From: Casp-actino8 sp037147055
Lineage (GTDB): Bacteria; Actinomycetota; Acidimicrobiia; Acidimicrobiales; Ilumatobacteraceae
Assembly (NCBI GenBank): GCA_037147055.1
Contig: JBAWVW010000002.1
Span: forward strand, 1 to 64,000
Reading direction: 5' to 3'
DNA: 64,000 bases
Below are positions 49,640 through 59,318 of this stretch, in pieces; the first letter of the stretch is position 1; every line of letters begins with the position of its first letter. Both the position numbers and the translations under genes were made by a program. The notes below the pieces were generated by a model. The model was not told the DNA's origin. It did no database searches and saw only the letters and a list, made by a program, of their open reading frames with translations.

Positions 49640-50574
49640 TCGACGCCTCCTTGCCGATTTTTGAGCATCAACCGGTCATGCTGCGCGAGATCACTGAGAT
49701 TTTTGCGCATGTTCCGGATGGGTTTGTGCTTGATGCCACTTTGGGCGGAGCCGGGCATACAACTGCTCTTTTAGAGGCCCATCATGGGCTCAAAGTATTA
49801 GGCCTGGACCGTGATCCAATGGCGCTTTCTGTGTCACAGGAACGCCTAGCAACTTTCGGCGATCGTGTTGTGACGCAACATCGTCGATTTGATGATCTAG
49901 ATGCAGCGATGAATCAGGCAGGAATCAGCGAGCTTTCTGGAGCTTTATTTGATCTTGGAGTTTCTTCGCATCAACTCGACGCCAGTGACCGAGGGTTCTC
50001 CTACCGCCAAGAGGCCATGTTGGATATGCGCATGGATACAACCGAAGTCAACACCGCATCAGACATCGTCAACACCGCTACAGAGGGCGAGTTGGCGCGG
50101 ATCCTTCGTGATTATTCAGATGAACGCTTCGCTGGGCGGATCGCGCGAGCGATCATCGCCGCCCGCCCGATTCAAACAACTGTTGAATTAGCTGAGATCG
50201 TGGCCTCGGCTATTCCCGCACCAGCTCGCCGCCGTGGTGGACACCCAGCCAAGCGCACTTTTCAAGCCCTGAGAATTTCTCTCAACAAAGAATTAGAGAT
50301 TCTTCCCGATGCCTTGGACGCTGCCATTCGACGAACTCAAAGTGGTGGCCGAGTTGCAGTTTTGTCGTATCACTCTGGTGAAGATCGCATCGTGAAATCA
50401 AGGTTCAAACAACATGTCACTGGCGGCTGTGAATGCCCAGTTCATTTACCCTGTGGATGCGGTGCCGTCAGTACGGTACGTTTGGTGCGCTCTGCCGCCA
50501 AACCATCAGCGGATGAGCAGATATTGAATCCACGCAGCACCTCGGCGCGACTTCGAGTCATTGAGGTCATCTGA
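49636..50574 (+). CDS. rsmH: 16S rRNA (cytosine1402-N4)-methyltransferase
   Basis: This 312-residue SAM-dependent enzyme has the glycine-rich SAM motif DATLGGAGHTTALL, ALFDLGVSSHQLD (motif IV-like) and the C-terminal SYHSGEDRIVK, with RRGGHPAKRTFQALRI. The family is invariant in dcw clusters and methylates C1402 of 16S rRNA. ATG overlaps the mraZ stop. The last four bases overlap ftsL. Confidence 0.96.
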   Translation: MIDASLPIFEHQPVMLREITEIFAHVPDGFVLDATLGGAGHTTALLEAHHGLKVLGLDRDPMALSVSQERLATFGDRVVTQHRRFDDLDAAMNQAGISELSGALFDLGVSSHQLDASDRGFSYRQEAMLDMRMDTTEVNTASDIVNTATEGELARILRDYSDERFAGRIARAIIAARPIQTTVELAEIVASAIPAPARRRGGHPAKRTFQALRISLNKELEILPDALDAAIRRTQSGGRVAVLSYHSGEDRIVKSRFKQHVTGGCECPVHLPCGCGAVSTVRLVRSAAKPSADEQILNPRSTSARLRVIEVI

Positions 50575-51119
50575 TGGCGCGCTCACTCAGTGTTCCGCAG
50601 AGGCGTTTGCCGGCAGCACAGCCGACGAAACGCGCCGTTCCCAAGACGGTCACGACGCGAACTGCAAAACAACGCCAAGATGCCAAGAAACCTGTACTCA
50701 AGCGGGTCACTTCGCTACCTGGCGTGACAACAAAAACGCGCCGTATCGTGGTCATCGGAACTTTACTGGCTGGTCTTGTTATCGCTTTCATGCTTGTCGT
50801 CGTGATCTTTCAGACTCGAATTGCTGAAAGGCAGTTGGGAATAGACAAAGTTGAGTCGCAGATTTCCATTGAGCGTGGTCGTTACGACGCCCTGCGCCTT
50901 GAACGGTCAAGTTTGCGTGACCCAGCACGCTTGGTGGCAGAGGCCACGGCCTTGGGAATGGTTCCTGGTCAGGGAACTGACTTCACCGCCGTGGATCCAA
51001 CAACAATGGCTCTCGTTCTTGTGTCGACTGGTGGCGTTGATCCGAAAATTCTTGCGATTTCTCATGACCCATTTGAAAACTATGGCGCCGTGAAAGCCAC
51101 AGTTGGGGATCGCCCGTGA
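50574..51119 (+). CDS. ftsL: FtsL-like bitopic division protein
   Basis: This 181-residue protein has a basic N-terminal tail (about 55 residues, Arg/Lys/Pro-rich), one membrane segment (about 59-80) and an extracytoplasmic coiled-coil-like stretch (IDKVESQISIERGRYDALRLE, two helical parts) followed by LRDPARLVAEATALGMV, the typical FtsL/FtsB-like segment. A low-complexity C-terminus follows. Position between rsmH and ftsI identifies it as FtsL although sequence conservation in this family is low. The ATG shares its first base with the rsmH stop. Confidence 0.85.
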   Translation: MARSLSVPQRRLPAAQPTKRAVPKTVTTRTAKQRQDAKKPVLKRVTSLPGVTTKTRRIVVIGTLLAGLVIAFMLVVVIFQTRIAERQLGIDKVESQISIERGRYDALRLERSSLRDPARLVAEATALGMVPGQGTDFTAVDPTTMALVLVSTGGVDPKILAISHDPFENYGAVKATVGDRP

Positions 51120-53074
51120 CGAGTCGACGGCCATCCCCAACTCGCACGCGAACCAAAGTGCAGTCTTCGCGTGCGACTCAAAGTCGGGTGTCCAGCAAAC
51201 CTGCGTCTAGAAAAGTAGCGCCCAAAAAGTCAGCAGAACGATCAACCTCAGCGCCTCGCCAGCGGAACACTGACCGTAGTCCTGTGGTCAAAAAAAAATC
51301 GACTGCCAGTGGTCGGCATGATGACCATGTTTGGGCAGTGGGCTCAACACGTCGTCGTTTTCGTTGGTTGGTGGGAGTTGCAATAGCGCTGTTAGCGCTC
51401 TTAGTAGGCAAGAGCACCTATATCCAAGTAGTTCATGGACGCGGTTTGCAAGCTGAAGGTATTGCGCAAAGAGAGCGAACGACAAAAATTCACGCGTCTC
51501 GCGGAACCATCTTTGACCGTGATGGAAATGAAATGACCATCACTGTTCCCGGTCTATCCCTTTATGCTGATCCACGCGCAGTGACCGATCCTGCTGCGAC
51601 GGCACATGTTCTGGGACAGATGCTTGGCTTTGACTCTTCATCTGAAATGGAGTTGGCCAAAAAATTAGCGAAGAAAACAACAACATTTGTTTATGTGCAA
51701 CGATTCGTTAACAAAGATGTCGCCGACGCGATTTTGTCCTTGAACTTGGCGGGGGTTGACAGCACCTCTGAGCCTCAGCGAATTCAAGTTGCAGGCGGAC
51801 TAGCAACCAACATCATTGGCCGAACCGATCCCTTCGGAGTCGGTTCCACTGGGCTCGAACTTCAATATGACAAAGTGCTCAGCGGTCGTGATGGGTCAGT
51901 GGTTCGTGAATCACTCAAAGGCAGAAGTCTGCCGGGCACGAGCCGAATCGCTGAACGAGCACGACCTGGAACCGATTTAGTTCTCACGATTGATCGTTCA
52001 ATGCAATTTCAAACCGAACAATCATTACTTGCGCGAGTGAATGAACTCAATGCCCATGGTGGCAACGCCGTCATACTTGACACGAAAACAGGGGAGGTTT
52101 TGGCGATTGCCAGCGTGCGCCGCGAAAGTGACGGCATCGCCAAAGTCACCAGTGCAAACCTTGCCGCCGTGGAGTCCTATGAGCCAGGATCAGTGGCCAA
52201 GGTGTTCAGCATCGCTGCCACCATTGACACTGGTGTCAGTAGTCCTGAGCGCATCTACGAAGTACCTGGGGTGTACGTCTTTGACCCAGATACTAAATTT
52301 GAAAAGACGATTTATGATGCATACCCTCATGAATTAGAACCTATGTCTTTGCGTGACATCATCGTTCATTCATCAAATATCGGGACCTTATTGGCAGCTA
52401 GTGAAGTTGGCTCGCCTCAGTTGCACGATTATTTGTCAGAGTTTGGATTTGGGCATCAGACTGGTTTGGATTTCCCAGGAGAGAGCGCTGGCGTTCTGAA
52501 ACAAGCCAAGAATTGGCGCGGTTCAGAGAATGCAACGGTGGCCTACGGTTACGGTTTTTCAAGTACATCGCTGCAACTTGCAGCCGCTGTCAACGTTGTG
52601 GCAAACAAGGGCATGTACGTATCGCCAAAGTTTGTGAAATCAACTATTGATGAGAAGGGTTCGTTGTGGGAGACGCCGAGCGGTCAAACACATCGCGTGA
52701 TCTCGGAGACTACGGCCTCAACAATGACTGATTTGTTGCGCGGAGTTGTCTGCGAAGGCACAGGTGTGCGTGCCAACGTTGACGGTATTGCCATTGCGGG
52801 TAAGACAGGAACAAGTCGCAAACTTCAGGCCAATGGCACCTACATCAGTGACAGTGGTCTGCGCTCGTACTTCGCCACATTCGTTGGTTTTTTGCCAGCG
52901 GCTGACCCAAAAGTCACTATTTTGGTGTCGATTGACGAACCAGATCCATCAAGTCGGGATCGATTTGGTGGTACCGCCGCCGCTCCACTCTTCGCAAAGT
53001 TGGCGACCATGGCAATTCACGAGCGTTCCATTGATCCGACGATCGGTGACAGCGGATGTCGGGTAGTGAAATGA
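51116..53074 (+). CDS. ftsI: Penicillin-binding protein 3 (division transpeptidase)
   Basis: This 652-residue class B PBP cross-links septal peptidoglycan with FtsW. A long basic cytoplasmic tail (1-82) precedes a membrane anchor (about 84-103). The pedestal includes ASRGTIFDRDGNEM. Transpeptidase motifs are S359-V-A-K362, S419-S-N421 and K563-T-G565 in AGKTGTSRK. No PASTA repeats are present. The GTG start overlaps the ftsL stop and the TGA overlaps murE. Length is normal for actinobacterial FtsI. Confidence 0.95.
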   Translation: MTSRRPSPTRTRTKVQSSRATQSRVSSKPASRKVAPKKSAERSTSAPRQRNTDRSPVVKKKSTASGRHDDHVWAVGSTRRRFRWLVGVAIALLALLVGKSTYIQVVHGRGLQAEGIAQRERTTKIHASRGTIFDRDGNEMTITVPGLSLYADPRAVTDPAATAHVLGQMLGFDSSSEMELAKKLAKKTTTFVYVQRFVNKDVADAILSLNLAGVDSTSEPQRIQVAGGLATNIIGRTDPFGVGSTGLELQYDKVLSGRDGSVVRESLKGRSLPGTSRIAERARPGTDLVLTIDRSMQFQTEQSLLARVNELNAHGGNAVILDTKTGEVLAIASVRRESDGIAKVTSANLAAVESYEPGSVAKVFSIAATIDTGVSSPERIYEVPGVYVFDPDTKFEKTIYDAYPHELEPMSLRDIIVHSSNIGTLLAASEVGSPQLHDYLSEFGFGHQTGLDFPGESAGVLKQAKNWRGSENATVAYGYGFSSTSLQLAAAVNVVANKGMYVSPKFVKSTIDEKGSLWETPSGQTHRVISETTASTMTDLLRGVVCEGTGVRANVDGIAIAGKTGTSRKLQANGTYISDSGLRSYFATFVGFLPAADPKVTILVSIDEPDPSSRDRFGGTAAAPLFAKLATMAIHERSIDPTIGDSGCRVVK

Positions 53075-54507
53075 TGATGGCGACACTGACGGCCGGACAG
53101 ATTGTCGAGATATTCCCGAAGTCAGGTACGCGCATGAACGCGGATCTCGGTAATGTGGAAGTGGTCTCCATCACGCATGACTCTCGTCAAGTGGACAAGG
53201 GGTCGTTGTTTTGCTGTGTGCCAGGCGATCGTTACGATGGACACAACTTCGCTGCGGAGGCAGTTTCGCGCGGTGCATCGGCCTTACTTGTTGACCATTT
53301 CCTGCCCGAGATCGACGGCGCAATAGCACAGATCATCGTTCCCGATGTGCGATCTTGTCTTGGGATAGTTGCCGCAAAAGTTCACGGGAATCCTTCACGA
53401 CAGCTATCTGTCGTTGGCATCACTGGTACAAATGGCAAGACAACGACGGCTCATCTCCTTGCTTCGATTCTGCGTTCAGGCAGAGTAAAGACTGAAATTC
53501 TTGGAACTCTTTCGGGGGGCTTCACGACTCCAGAAGCGGCAGATTTGCAAAAGATGTTTGCCGATATGTTGGACGTTGGTGTGCGGTCAATAGCGATGGA
53601 GGTCTCATCTCATGCTTTGGCTCTTGGACGGGTCAATGGAACGCAATTCTCGCAAACTGTGTTCACTAATCTCGGAATTGACCATTTGGATTTCCATGGT
53701 ACGCAAGAAGAATATTTTCTAGCGAAATTGCGTTTGTTCAGCAGTGAGTTTTGCGGAACCGGAATCGTTAATGCTGATGATCCCTTCGGGCAGAGGATCA
53801 TTGAGCAAGCGGACATTTCGATCATCCCGTTTTCGATGCAAGATATTCAGGACTTGGAAGTGTCAGCGGTCGAACATAGTTATAGATGGCGAGGGCATCG
53901 AATTGCGGTCGCAATTGGAGGTTCGGTCAATGTCATGAACTCAATTGCCGCGGCAACGATTGCTGATGAGATGGGCATGGGTTCTGAAGCGATCATTGAG
54001 GGTCTGCGCGAGGTGCCTCGGATAAGTGGCAGATTCGAAAAAGTTGACGTCGGACAAGAATTCGTCGTACTGATTGATTTCGCCCACACGCCCGATGGAT
54101 TGAGCCAAGTTCTACGCTCAGTTCGCGAGTCCACTCCCGGAGGTCGAGTCATGGTTGTTTTTGGCTGTGGCGGAGACCGAGACAAAATGAAACGCCCAAT
54201 GATGGGAGAAGTGGCCGTCTCACTGGCAGATGTTGTCGTCGTGACATCCGATAACCCTCGCAGCGAGAATCCGGAGGCCATTATCGCTTCGGTTACTGCA
54301 GGGGTCCCAGAGCATTTGCGACACCGCCTCATTGCCACTGAGGTTGATCGAAGGCTCGCTATTCGGCGAGTGCTGAAGATGGCTGAGCCTGCAGATGTAG
54401 TGATTATTGCAGGTAAGGGTCATGAGACGACGCAAACAATCGGCACAGAGGTTTTCCCGTTTGACGATCGCCTTGTCGTGGCTGAGATTTTGCGAGGTGT
54501 CGGATGA
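53071..54507 (+). CDS. murE: UDP-MurNAc-L-Ala-D-Glu:meso-diaminopimelate ligase
   Basis: This 478-residue Mur ligase adds the third residue to the stem peptide. P-loop TGTNGKTTTAHL (about 119-130), the UMAG-binding N-terminal HDSRQVDKGSLFCC, and the DNPR motif in SDNPRSENPEAII (about residue 385) indicate meso-diaminopimelate rather than lysine specificity. IAGKGHETTQT completes the C-domain. The ATG at 53071 overlaps the ftsI stop; an upstream ATG at 53056 is possible. In many clusters murF follows, but here mraY does. Confidence 0.95.
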   Translation: MMMATLTAGQIVEIFPKSGTRMNADLGNVEVVSITHDSRQVDKGSLFCCVPGDRYDGHNFAAEAVSRGASALLVDHFLPEIDGAIAQIIVPDVRSCLGIVAAKVHGNPSRQLSVVGITGTNGKTTTAHLLASILRSGRVKTEILGTLSGGFTTPEAADLQKMFADMLDVGVRSIAMEVSSHALALGRVNGTQFSQTVFTNLGIDHLDFHGTQEEYFLAKLRLFSSEFCGTGIVNADDPFGQRIIEQADISIIPFSMQDIQDLEVSAVEHSYRWRGHRIAVAIGGSVNVMNSIAAATIADEMGMGSEAIIEGLREVPRISGRFEKVDVGQEFVVLIDFAHTPDGLSQVLRSVRESTPGGRVMVVFGCGGDRDKMKRPMMGEVAVSLADVVVVTSDNPRSENPEAIIASVTAGVPEHLRHRLIATEVDRRLAIRRVLKMAEPADVVIIAGKGHETTQTIGTEVFPFDDRLVVAEILRGVG

Positions 54508-55571
54508 TAGCGGTGATGATTGCTGGGATATCAGCGATGTGTGCTTCACTATTCAGCACCCGCTTTCTGATCAGCTTTTTCAAAAATCGCGGAAAAGGTC
54601 AACCAATATTAGGAAAAGAAGATCACGGGCCTGACCATCATCAAAGTAAAGCTGGCACTCCAACAATGGGTGGACTGGCCATTGTTGGTTCCGCAATGTT
54701 GGGTTGGACCATTGCCCACATTCGCGATGGACTTGCTTTTTCTAATCAGGCACTGATTATTTGGGTTGGTATCGTTGCGATGGCAGCGATGGGCTTGATT
54801 GATGATGTCATCAAGGTCAATAAGGGGCATAACCGCGGCATCCTTTGGAAGAAAAAGGGTTACATTACATTTGGTTTGGCATGTCTGATCACATGGTTCC
54901 TCGTGGCCACGGTTGATATTTCAGAAACAATCTCGTTGACTCGTTTTGACTTTCCAGGTTGGCAGATTCCTTGGTGGCTATGGGTGTTGTGGACGGCGTT
55001 GATGATGTGGGGTACAACCAACGCAGTCAATGTCACCGATGGTCTTGATGGTTTGGCCGGCGGATCAGCGCTGTTCGGATTTCTTGCGTTCACTGTGATT
55101 GGTTATTGGTCGTTTAGAAATCCAGAAATTTATGGTGTGCTTCACGGCGGCACCGTTAACCCGTTGGATCTCGCTGTTTTATCGGCCGCTTTCGCTGGTG
55201 CATGTGGAGGTTTCTTGTGGTGGAACGCTGCGCCTGCCAAAATATTTATGGGTGATGTCGGAGCTCTCGGCATAGGCGCAGCTTTGGGATTATTAGCAGT
55301 GGCAACCAATACACATTTCCTATTGCCGTTGATCTGCGGAGTCAACGTCATCGAAGCTGGTTCGGTGGCGATTCAAATGGCTATTTTTAAGGCCTCGGGA
55401 CGAACTCGACGTTTTTTTCGGATGACTCCCATTCATCACCATTTTGAGTTGATCGGTTGGCCAGAAACGACAGTGATCATTAGGTTTTGGATCATTGGGG
55501 GCGTGTGCGTAGCTGCCTCTCTCGCTTTATTCATTGGTGACTTCACTCGAATAAGCGATGCGCTGCGATGA
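54504..55571 (+). CDS. mraY: Phospho-MurNAc-pentapeptide translocase
   Basis: This 355-residue integral membrane enzyme with about ten segments makes lipid I by moving phospho-MurNAc-pentapeptide onto undecaprenyl phosphate. Signatures are KAGTPTMGGLAIV, IDDVIKVNKGHNRGI with the Mg-binding Asp pair, NVTDGLDGLAGG and the His-rich MTPIHHHFELIGWPE. Start and stop each overlap the neighbours by 4 nt. Confidence 0.96.
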   Translation: MIAVMIAGISAMCASLFSTRFLISFFKNRGKGQPILGKEDHGPDHHQSKAGTPTMGGLAIVGSAMLGWTIAHIRDGLAFSNQALIIWVGIVAMAAMGLIDDVIKVNKGHNRGILWKKKGYITFGLACLITWFLVATVDISETISLTRFDFPGWQIPWWLWVLWTALMMWGTTNAVNVTDGLDGLAGGSALFGFLAFTVIGYWSFRNPEIYGVLHGGTVNPLDLAVLSAAFAGACGGFLWWNAAPAKIFMGDVGALGIGAALGLLAVATNTHFLLPLICGVNVIEAGSVAIQMAIFKASGRTRRFFRMTPIHHHFELIGWPETTVIIRFWIIGGVCVAASLALFIGDFTRISDALR

Positions 55572-56944
55572 GTGATCAGGTGCTTGTCTACGGAGTTGGG
55601 ATTGCAGGTATGGCGACGATTCGTGCGCTGAAGCAGCGTGACATTGACTTCATCGCCGTTGATGATCGCCTGACAGATATCCAACGATTGGCCTTGGCAG
55701 AAATAGATGTCGTGGCGATTGAGTCTCCCAGCGATACCGAGTTGAGAAAACTGATTGAAATGAGTGCATGTGTTGCTCCTGCACCCGGCATTGCCGAGCA
55801 TCATCGCTTGATTACTGAGTCGCTGCATCAGGGTAAGGAAATAAAGACCGAGTTAGACCTTGCTTATGAATGGGAATCCATGCGCACCGGTGGCGCTCGC
55901 CCCATTGTGACGGTGACAGGAACCGATGGCAAGACTTCGACCGTATTGTTAACTCAAGCCATGCTGGCAGCATCAGGCCGTCGACCAGTCGCTTGTGGAA
56001 ATACGGAGATTCCTATGGTCGAGGCTTTGGATATGGACGTTGATACGTTCGTCGTTGAAGCCACAAGTTTTCGTCTTGCCTTCGTCGAATCATTTCGTTC
56101 GCAGGCTTCGGCGTGGTTGAACTTGGCTCCGGATCATCTTGATTGGCACATATCAATGGATACCTATGAGGCGGCGAAGGCCCGTCTTTGGAGAAATCTT
56201 TACCTGACAGATACTGCGATCGGTTGTGCTGCTGATCAGACAGTGATGCGTCACTTGCGCCGATCGTCGGCACACCAAATAGTTGTTGCAGGGGAGTCGG
56301 GTGACGGCCACTACTTCTGTCGTGACGGAAAACTGTGTGGACCATTCGGAGAGATCACGCAGAGTGCAGCCATGCATCGCGCGCTGCCGCATGATATTTC
56401 CAACGCCCTAGTGGCAACAGCTCTGTGCCAAGAAAGTGGCTTGGGTGAACTCCGTGCGATCACTTCGGTTCTCAGCACCTTCGTGGCGCCACATCATCGG
56501 ATTGAGTTTGTGGCGCAAGCACACGGAGTGAGTTGGTTTGACGATTCAAAGGCCACGACTCCGCACGCTGCCCTGACTGCCATTCGTGGTTTTGATTCAG
56601 TGGTTTTGATTGCGGGTGGACGCAATAAAGGTCTTGACCTCGCAGCAATGGCTGGTGAGCCTGGTCGAATGAAAAGTGTCGTAGCAATTGGTGAATCAGC
56701 CGAACTCATCGCTCAGGCTTTTCACGGTGTGTGTCCAGTCGTATTTGCAGATTCGATGGAGGTAGCCGTCTCGGTAGCGGCCTCTTTGGTAACCACTGGC
56801 GACACCGTACTTTTGTCTCCAGGATGTACAAGCCTGGATTGGTACGGCGGATATGCCGCACGCGGTGAAGATTTTTCGCGATGTGTCAAAGAACTCCTTG
56901 GTCCGAATGTTTTACGCACTCAAAGTAATGGAGCCACATCATGA
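55568..56944 (+). CDS. murD: UDP-MurNAc-L-alanine:D-glutamate ligase
   Basis: This 458-residue Mur ligase adds D-Glu as the second stem residue. The P-loop is VTVTGTDGKTSTVLLTQ (TGTDGKT in place of the usual TGTNGK[ST]). NLAPDHLDWHISMDTYEAAK is the central Mg/substrate region, and DDSKATTPHAALTAI the C-domain motif. The N-terminal Rossmann part shows VYGVGIAGMATIRAL. ATGA overlap on both sides. Confidence 0.95.
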   Translation: MSDQVLVYGVGIAGMATIRALKQRDIDFIAVDDRLTDIQRLALAEIDVVAIESPSDTELRKLIEMSACVAPAPGIAEHHRLITESLHQGKEIKTELDLAYEWESMRTGGARPIVTVTGTDGKTSTVLLTQAMLAASGRRPVACGNTEIPMVEALDMDVDTFVVEATSFRLAFVESFRSQASAWLNLAPDHLDWHISMDTYEAAKARLWRNLYLTDTAIGCAADQTVMRHLRRSSAHQIVVAGESGDGHYFCRDGKLCGPFGEITQSAAMHRALPHDISNALVATALCQESGLGELRAITSVLSTFVAPHHRIEFVAQAHGVSWFDDSKATTPHAALTAIRGFDSVVLIAGGRNKGLDLAAMAGEPGRMKSVVAIGESAELIAQAFHGVCPVVFADSMEVAVSVAASLVTTGDTVLLSPGCTSLDWYGGYAARGEDFSRCVKELLGPNVLRTQSNGATS

Positions 56945-58197
56945 CAGCCGTCATTCAACGTCAAACTCGCAAACCTCAAGATATGTCCGACCGTCGGCGG
57001 GCTGCCTTTGAACGCGCCCAATTAGCTCGTAGCAAAGGGACCCGACCCCGTTCTCGTTATCGTGAGAAAATAGGCAAAGGGCCAAAACCTTTGGGCTTCT
57101 ACATGATTGCTGCGATGGTTTTTATTCTTGTTGCCTTTGGTTTAGTCATGGTTCTTTCGGCCTCCTCGATCTATTCATTTAATAAAGAGGGAACACCATG
57201 GAATTACTTCTCTCGGCAGGTTTTTTTCGCCGGCATTGGTTTGCTTGGAATGGCTTTAGCTACCACTTTTCCGCTCACTTGGTTTCAAAAGCACACGAAG
57301 AGATTCCCCTCATTGACATTTGCTTCAATCTTGCCCATGTTCGGCGTGGCTCTGATGTTGCTTGCTTTCCTCCCTGGTATCGGCACCAAAGTCAACGGCG
57401 CACGGGCATGGATTCACTTTGGTTCTCAAACATTCCAACCCTCCGAGTTGATGAAGTTATTCATCATTATTTTTGGTGCCGACCTTTTGTCACGACGTGA
57501 AGCAGAAATGGGAAACCTGCGCCGCACTATGAGTCCTTTTCTCATAGTCACGAGCGCGGGTGCCGGATTAGCGATGATTCAGAGCGATGTTGGCTCGTGT
57601 CTCGTCATGCTTGGAATAGCTGCTGCTGTCCTCTTCCTAGCCGGCGCACCACTGCGTCCCATGCTGGCTTTGGCGGCAGGAGCAACGCCGTTTGCACTGT
57701 TGTTCATTCGTAGTAGCCCCGAAAAACTTCAACGATTTACTTCTTTTTTGGATATTTATGGAACCCGCGCAGATCAGGGCTATCAGGTGTACCAGTCGAT
57801 GATCAGTCTCTCTAATGGCGGCTTGACAGGTACGGGTATCGGAACTGGTTCGGGTAAATGGGGTTATGTTCCCTTGGCTCACAGCGACTTCATATTCGCT
57901 GTTCTTGCTGAAGAGATGGGCTTGTTGGGGGTTCTGGGACTTGTGACTCTCTTCGCTTTTCTCATTTATTTTGGACTACAAGTGGCTCTTTCGTGTCGTT
58001 ATCGCTTTGGGCTGTTGCTTGCTGGGGGCATCGCTTCCTGGTTCTTATTGCAGTTAGTGATCAACGTTGGTGGGGTCATCGGTTTGTTGCCAGTGACTGG
58101 ACTGACCTTGCCGTTCATCTCTTTTGGTGGAACATCGCTTATTGTTTCAATGGTGGCGTGCGGATTAATGATGAACGTAGCCCGCAGACCAAGATGA
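56941..58197 (+). CDS. ftsW: SEDS-family septal peptidoglycan polymerase FtsW
   Basis: This 418-residue protein has about ten membrane segments after a 50-residue basic N-terminus. SEDS signatures include FQPSELMKLFIIIFGADLL, MIQSDVGSCLVML, HSDFIFAVLAEEMGLLG and TGLTLPFISFGGTSLIV. It polymerises glycan strands at the septum with FtsI. ATGA overlap with murD and with murG. Compare RodA at 15086, its elongation counterpart. Confidence 0.95.
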   Translation: MTAVIQRQTRKPQDMSDRRRAAFERAQLARSKGTRPRSRYREKIGKGPKPLGFYMIAAMVFILVAFGLVMVLSASSIYSFNKEGTPWNYFSRQVFFAGIGLLGMALATTFPLTWFQKHTKRFPSLTFASILPMFGVALMLLAFLPGIGTKVNGARAWIHFGSQTFQPSELMKLFIIIFGADLLSRREAEMGNLRRTMSPFLIVTSAGAGLAMIQSDVGSCLVMLGIAAAVLFLAGAPLRPMLALAAGATPFALLFIRSSPEKLQRFTSFLDIYGTRADQGYQVYQSMISLSNGGLTGTGIGTGSGKWGYVPLAHSDFIFAVLAEEMGLLGVLGLVTLFAFLIYFGLQVALSCRYRFGLLLAGGIASWFLLQLVINVGGVIGLLPVTGLTLPFISFGGTSLIVSMVACGLMMNVARRPR

Positions 58198-59318
58198 CTT
58201 GTTTCGCAGTCATCGGCGGTGGCGGCACCTCGGGGCATGTCCTGCCGGCGATCGCGATAAGCGAAACACTCGTTGATTCTGGGATATTGATCAGTGATAT
58301 CTACTACATGGGTGCGCATCGGGGAATTGAAACGCGTTTGATCCCACCAACAGGAATGGGGCACAAGTTTTTTCATGTGACTGGACTGCAAAGAAGTTTC
58401 TCCTTTTCGGCATGTCAGACGAATTTTCTCTTTATTCCGCGCTTGCTACGAGCGCGGAATCAGGCAATTCGACTGATGCGATCGCTTGCACCCAAAGTGG
58501 TTGTCAGCGTTGGCGGCTACGCCAGTTTGCCCGCAGTGCTGGCTGCAAAGAAATTAGGCATTCCCATTGTGGTCGTGAGTTATGACCGCAGGCCGGGAAG
58601 ATCAAGTAGCCTGACGGCGCGTTTCGCCGACAAGACAGCGGCGGCCTTTCCCGACTCGCCGCTGCCGCGCGCGGTCATGACTGGAGCTCCAGTGCGGCGG
58701 GTGGTGCGTTCCGTAAGTCGAGATCAGGACCGTGTCGCGGCCCGCCAAAGACTTGGAATCGCCGAGAAACGATTTCTGATCGGTGTGATTGGTGGTTCTC
58801 AGGGTTCTGGAATGCTGAATGAAATAATCCAACGATTCGTGCAAAGATTTGCTGATGATGATCAGTTGGCAGTTCGGCACATCGTGGGGCCACGCTTTTT
58901 TGATGACTTCAAAAATCCCATCACGCCAACCCAGATTCACGGCGTGCAGTACCAAGTGATTGCTTACGAAGACAATATGCAAGACATCTATGCGAGCGTT
59001 GACCTCCTCATTGGGCGTGCAGGAGCAGGAACAATCGCCGATGTGGCGACTACTGGGACTCCTTCAATTTTGATTCCATGGTCTGGTGCCGCCGACGACC
59101 ATCAAACAGCGAACGCCCAATGGCTGAGTGAAAGCGCAGCAGCGATTCTTCTCAAAGAAGACGTAGCTGCGGAATCATTGATCGCCAAGATCGAAGAATT
59201 GCGCGCGAACCCTGATCAGTTGCTTGAAATTGGGAGACATGCTTATCTCCTGGGTGCCAAAAATCGTGCTGGAGCAATTGGCGAACTAATTTTGAGCATG
59301 GCTCAAGGCATCAGATAA
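58194..59318 (+). CDS. murG: Undecaprenyldiphospho-MurNAc-pentapeptide GlcNAc transferase
   Basis: This 374-residue GT28 enzyme converts lipid I to lipid II. The N-terminal acceptor loop reads IGGGGTSGHVLPAIAIS (family GGTGGHxxPAL). The second loop is VGGYASLPAVLAA and the UDP-GlcNAc loop IGGSQGSGMLNE, with RAGAGTIADVATTGTPSILIP in the C-domain. The ATG at 58194 overlaps the ftsW stop; a longer frame starting inside ftsW is rejected. Its TAA overlaps the murC ATG by one base. Confidence 0.95.
   Translation: MTCFAVIGGGGTSGHVLPAIAISETLVDSGILISDIYYMGAHRGIETRLIPPTGMGHKFFHVTGLQRSFSFSACQTNFLFIPRLLRARNQAIRLMRSLAPKVVVSVGGYASLPAVLAAKKLGIPIVVVSYDRRPGRSSSLTARFADKTAAAFPDSPLPRAVMTGAPVRRVVRSVSRDQDRVAARQRLGIAEKRFLIGVIGGSQGSGMLNEIIQRFVQRFADDDQLAVRHIVGPRFFDDFKNPITPTQIHGVQYQVIAYEDNMQDIYASVDLLIGRAGAGTIADVATTGTPSILIPWSGAADDHQTANAQWLSESAAAILLKEDVAAESLIAKIEELRANPDQLLEIGRHAYLLGAKNRAGAIGELILSMAQGIR

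Noticed and set aside
57993..58193. Upstream extension of murG into ftsW
   Set aside because: The extension lies wholly in the ftsW gene out of frame and does not resemble MurG; the ATG at 58194 with ATGA overlap fits the family start.
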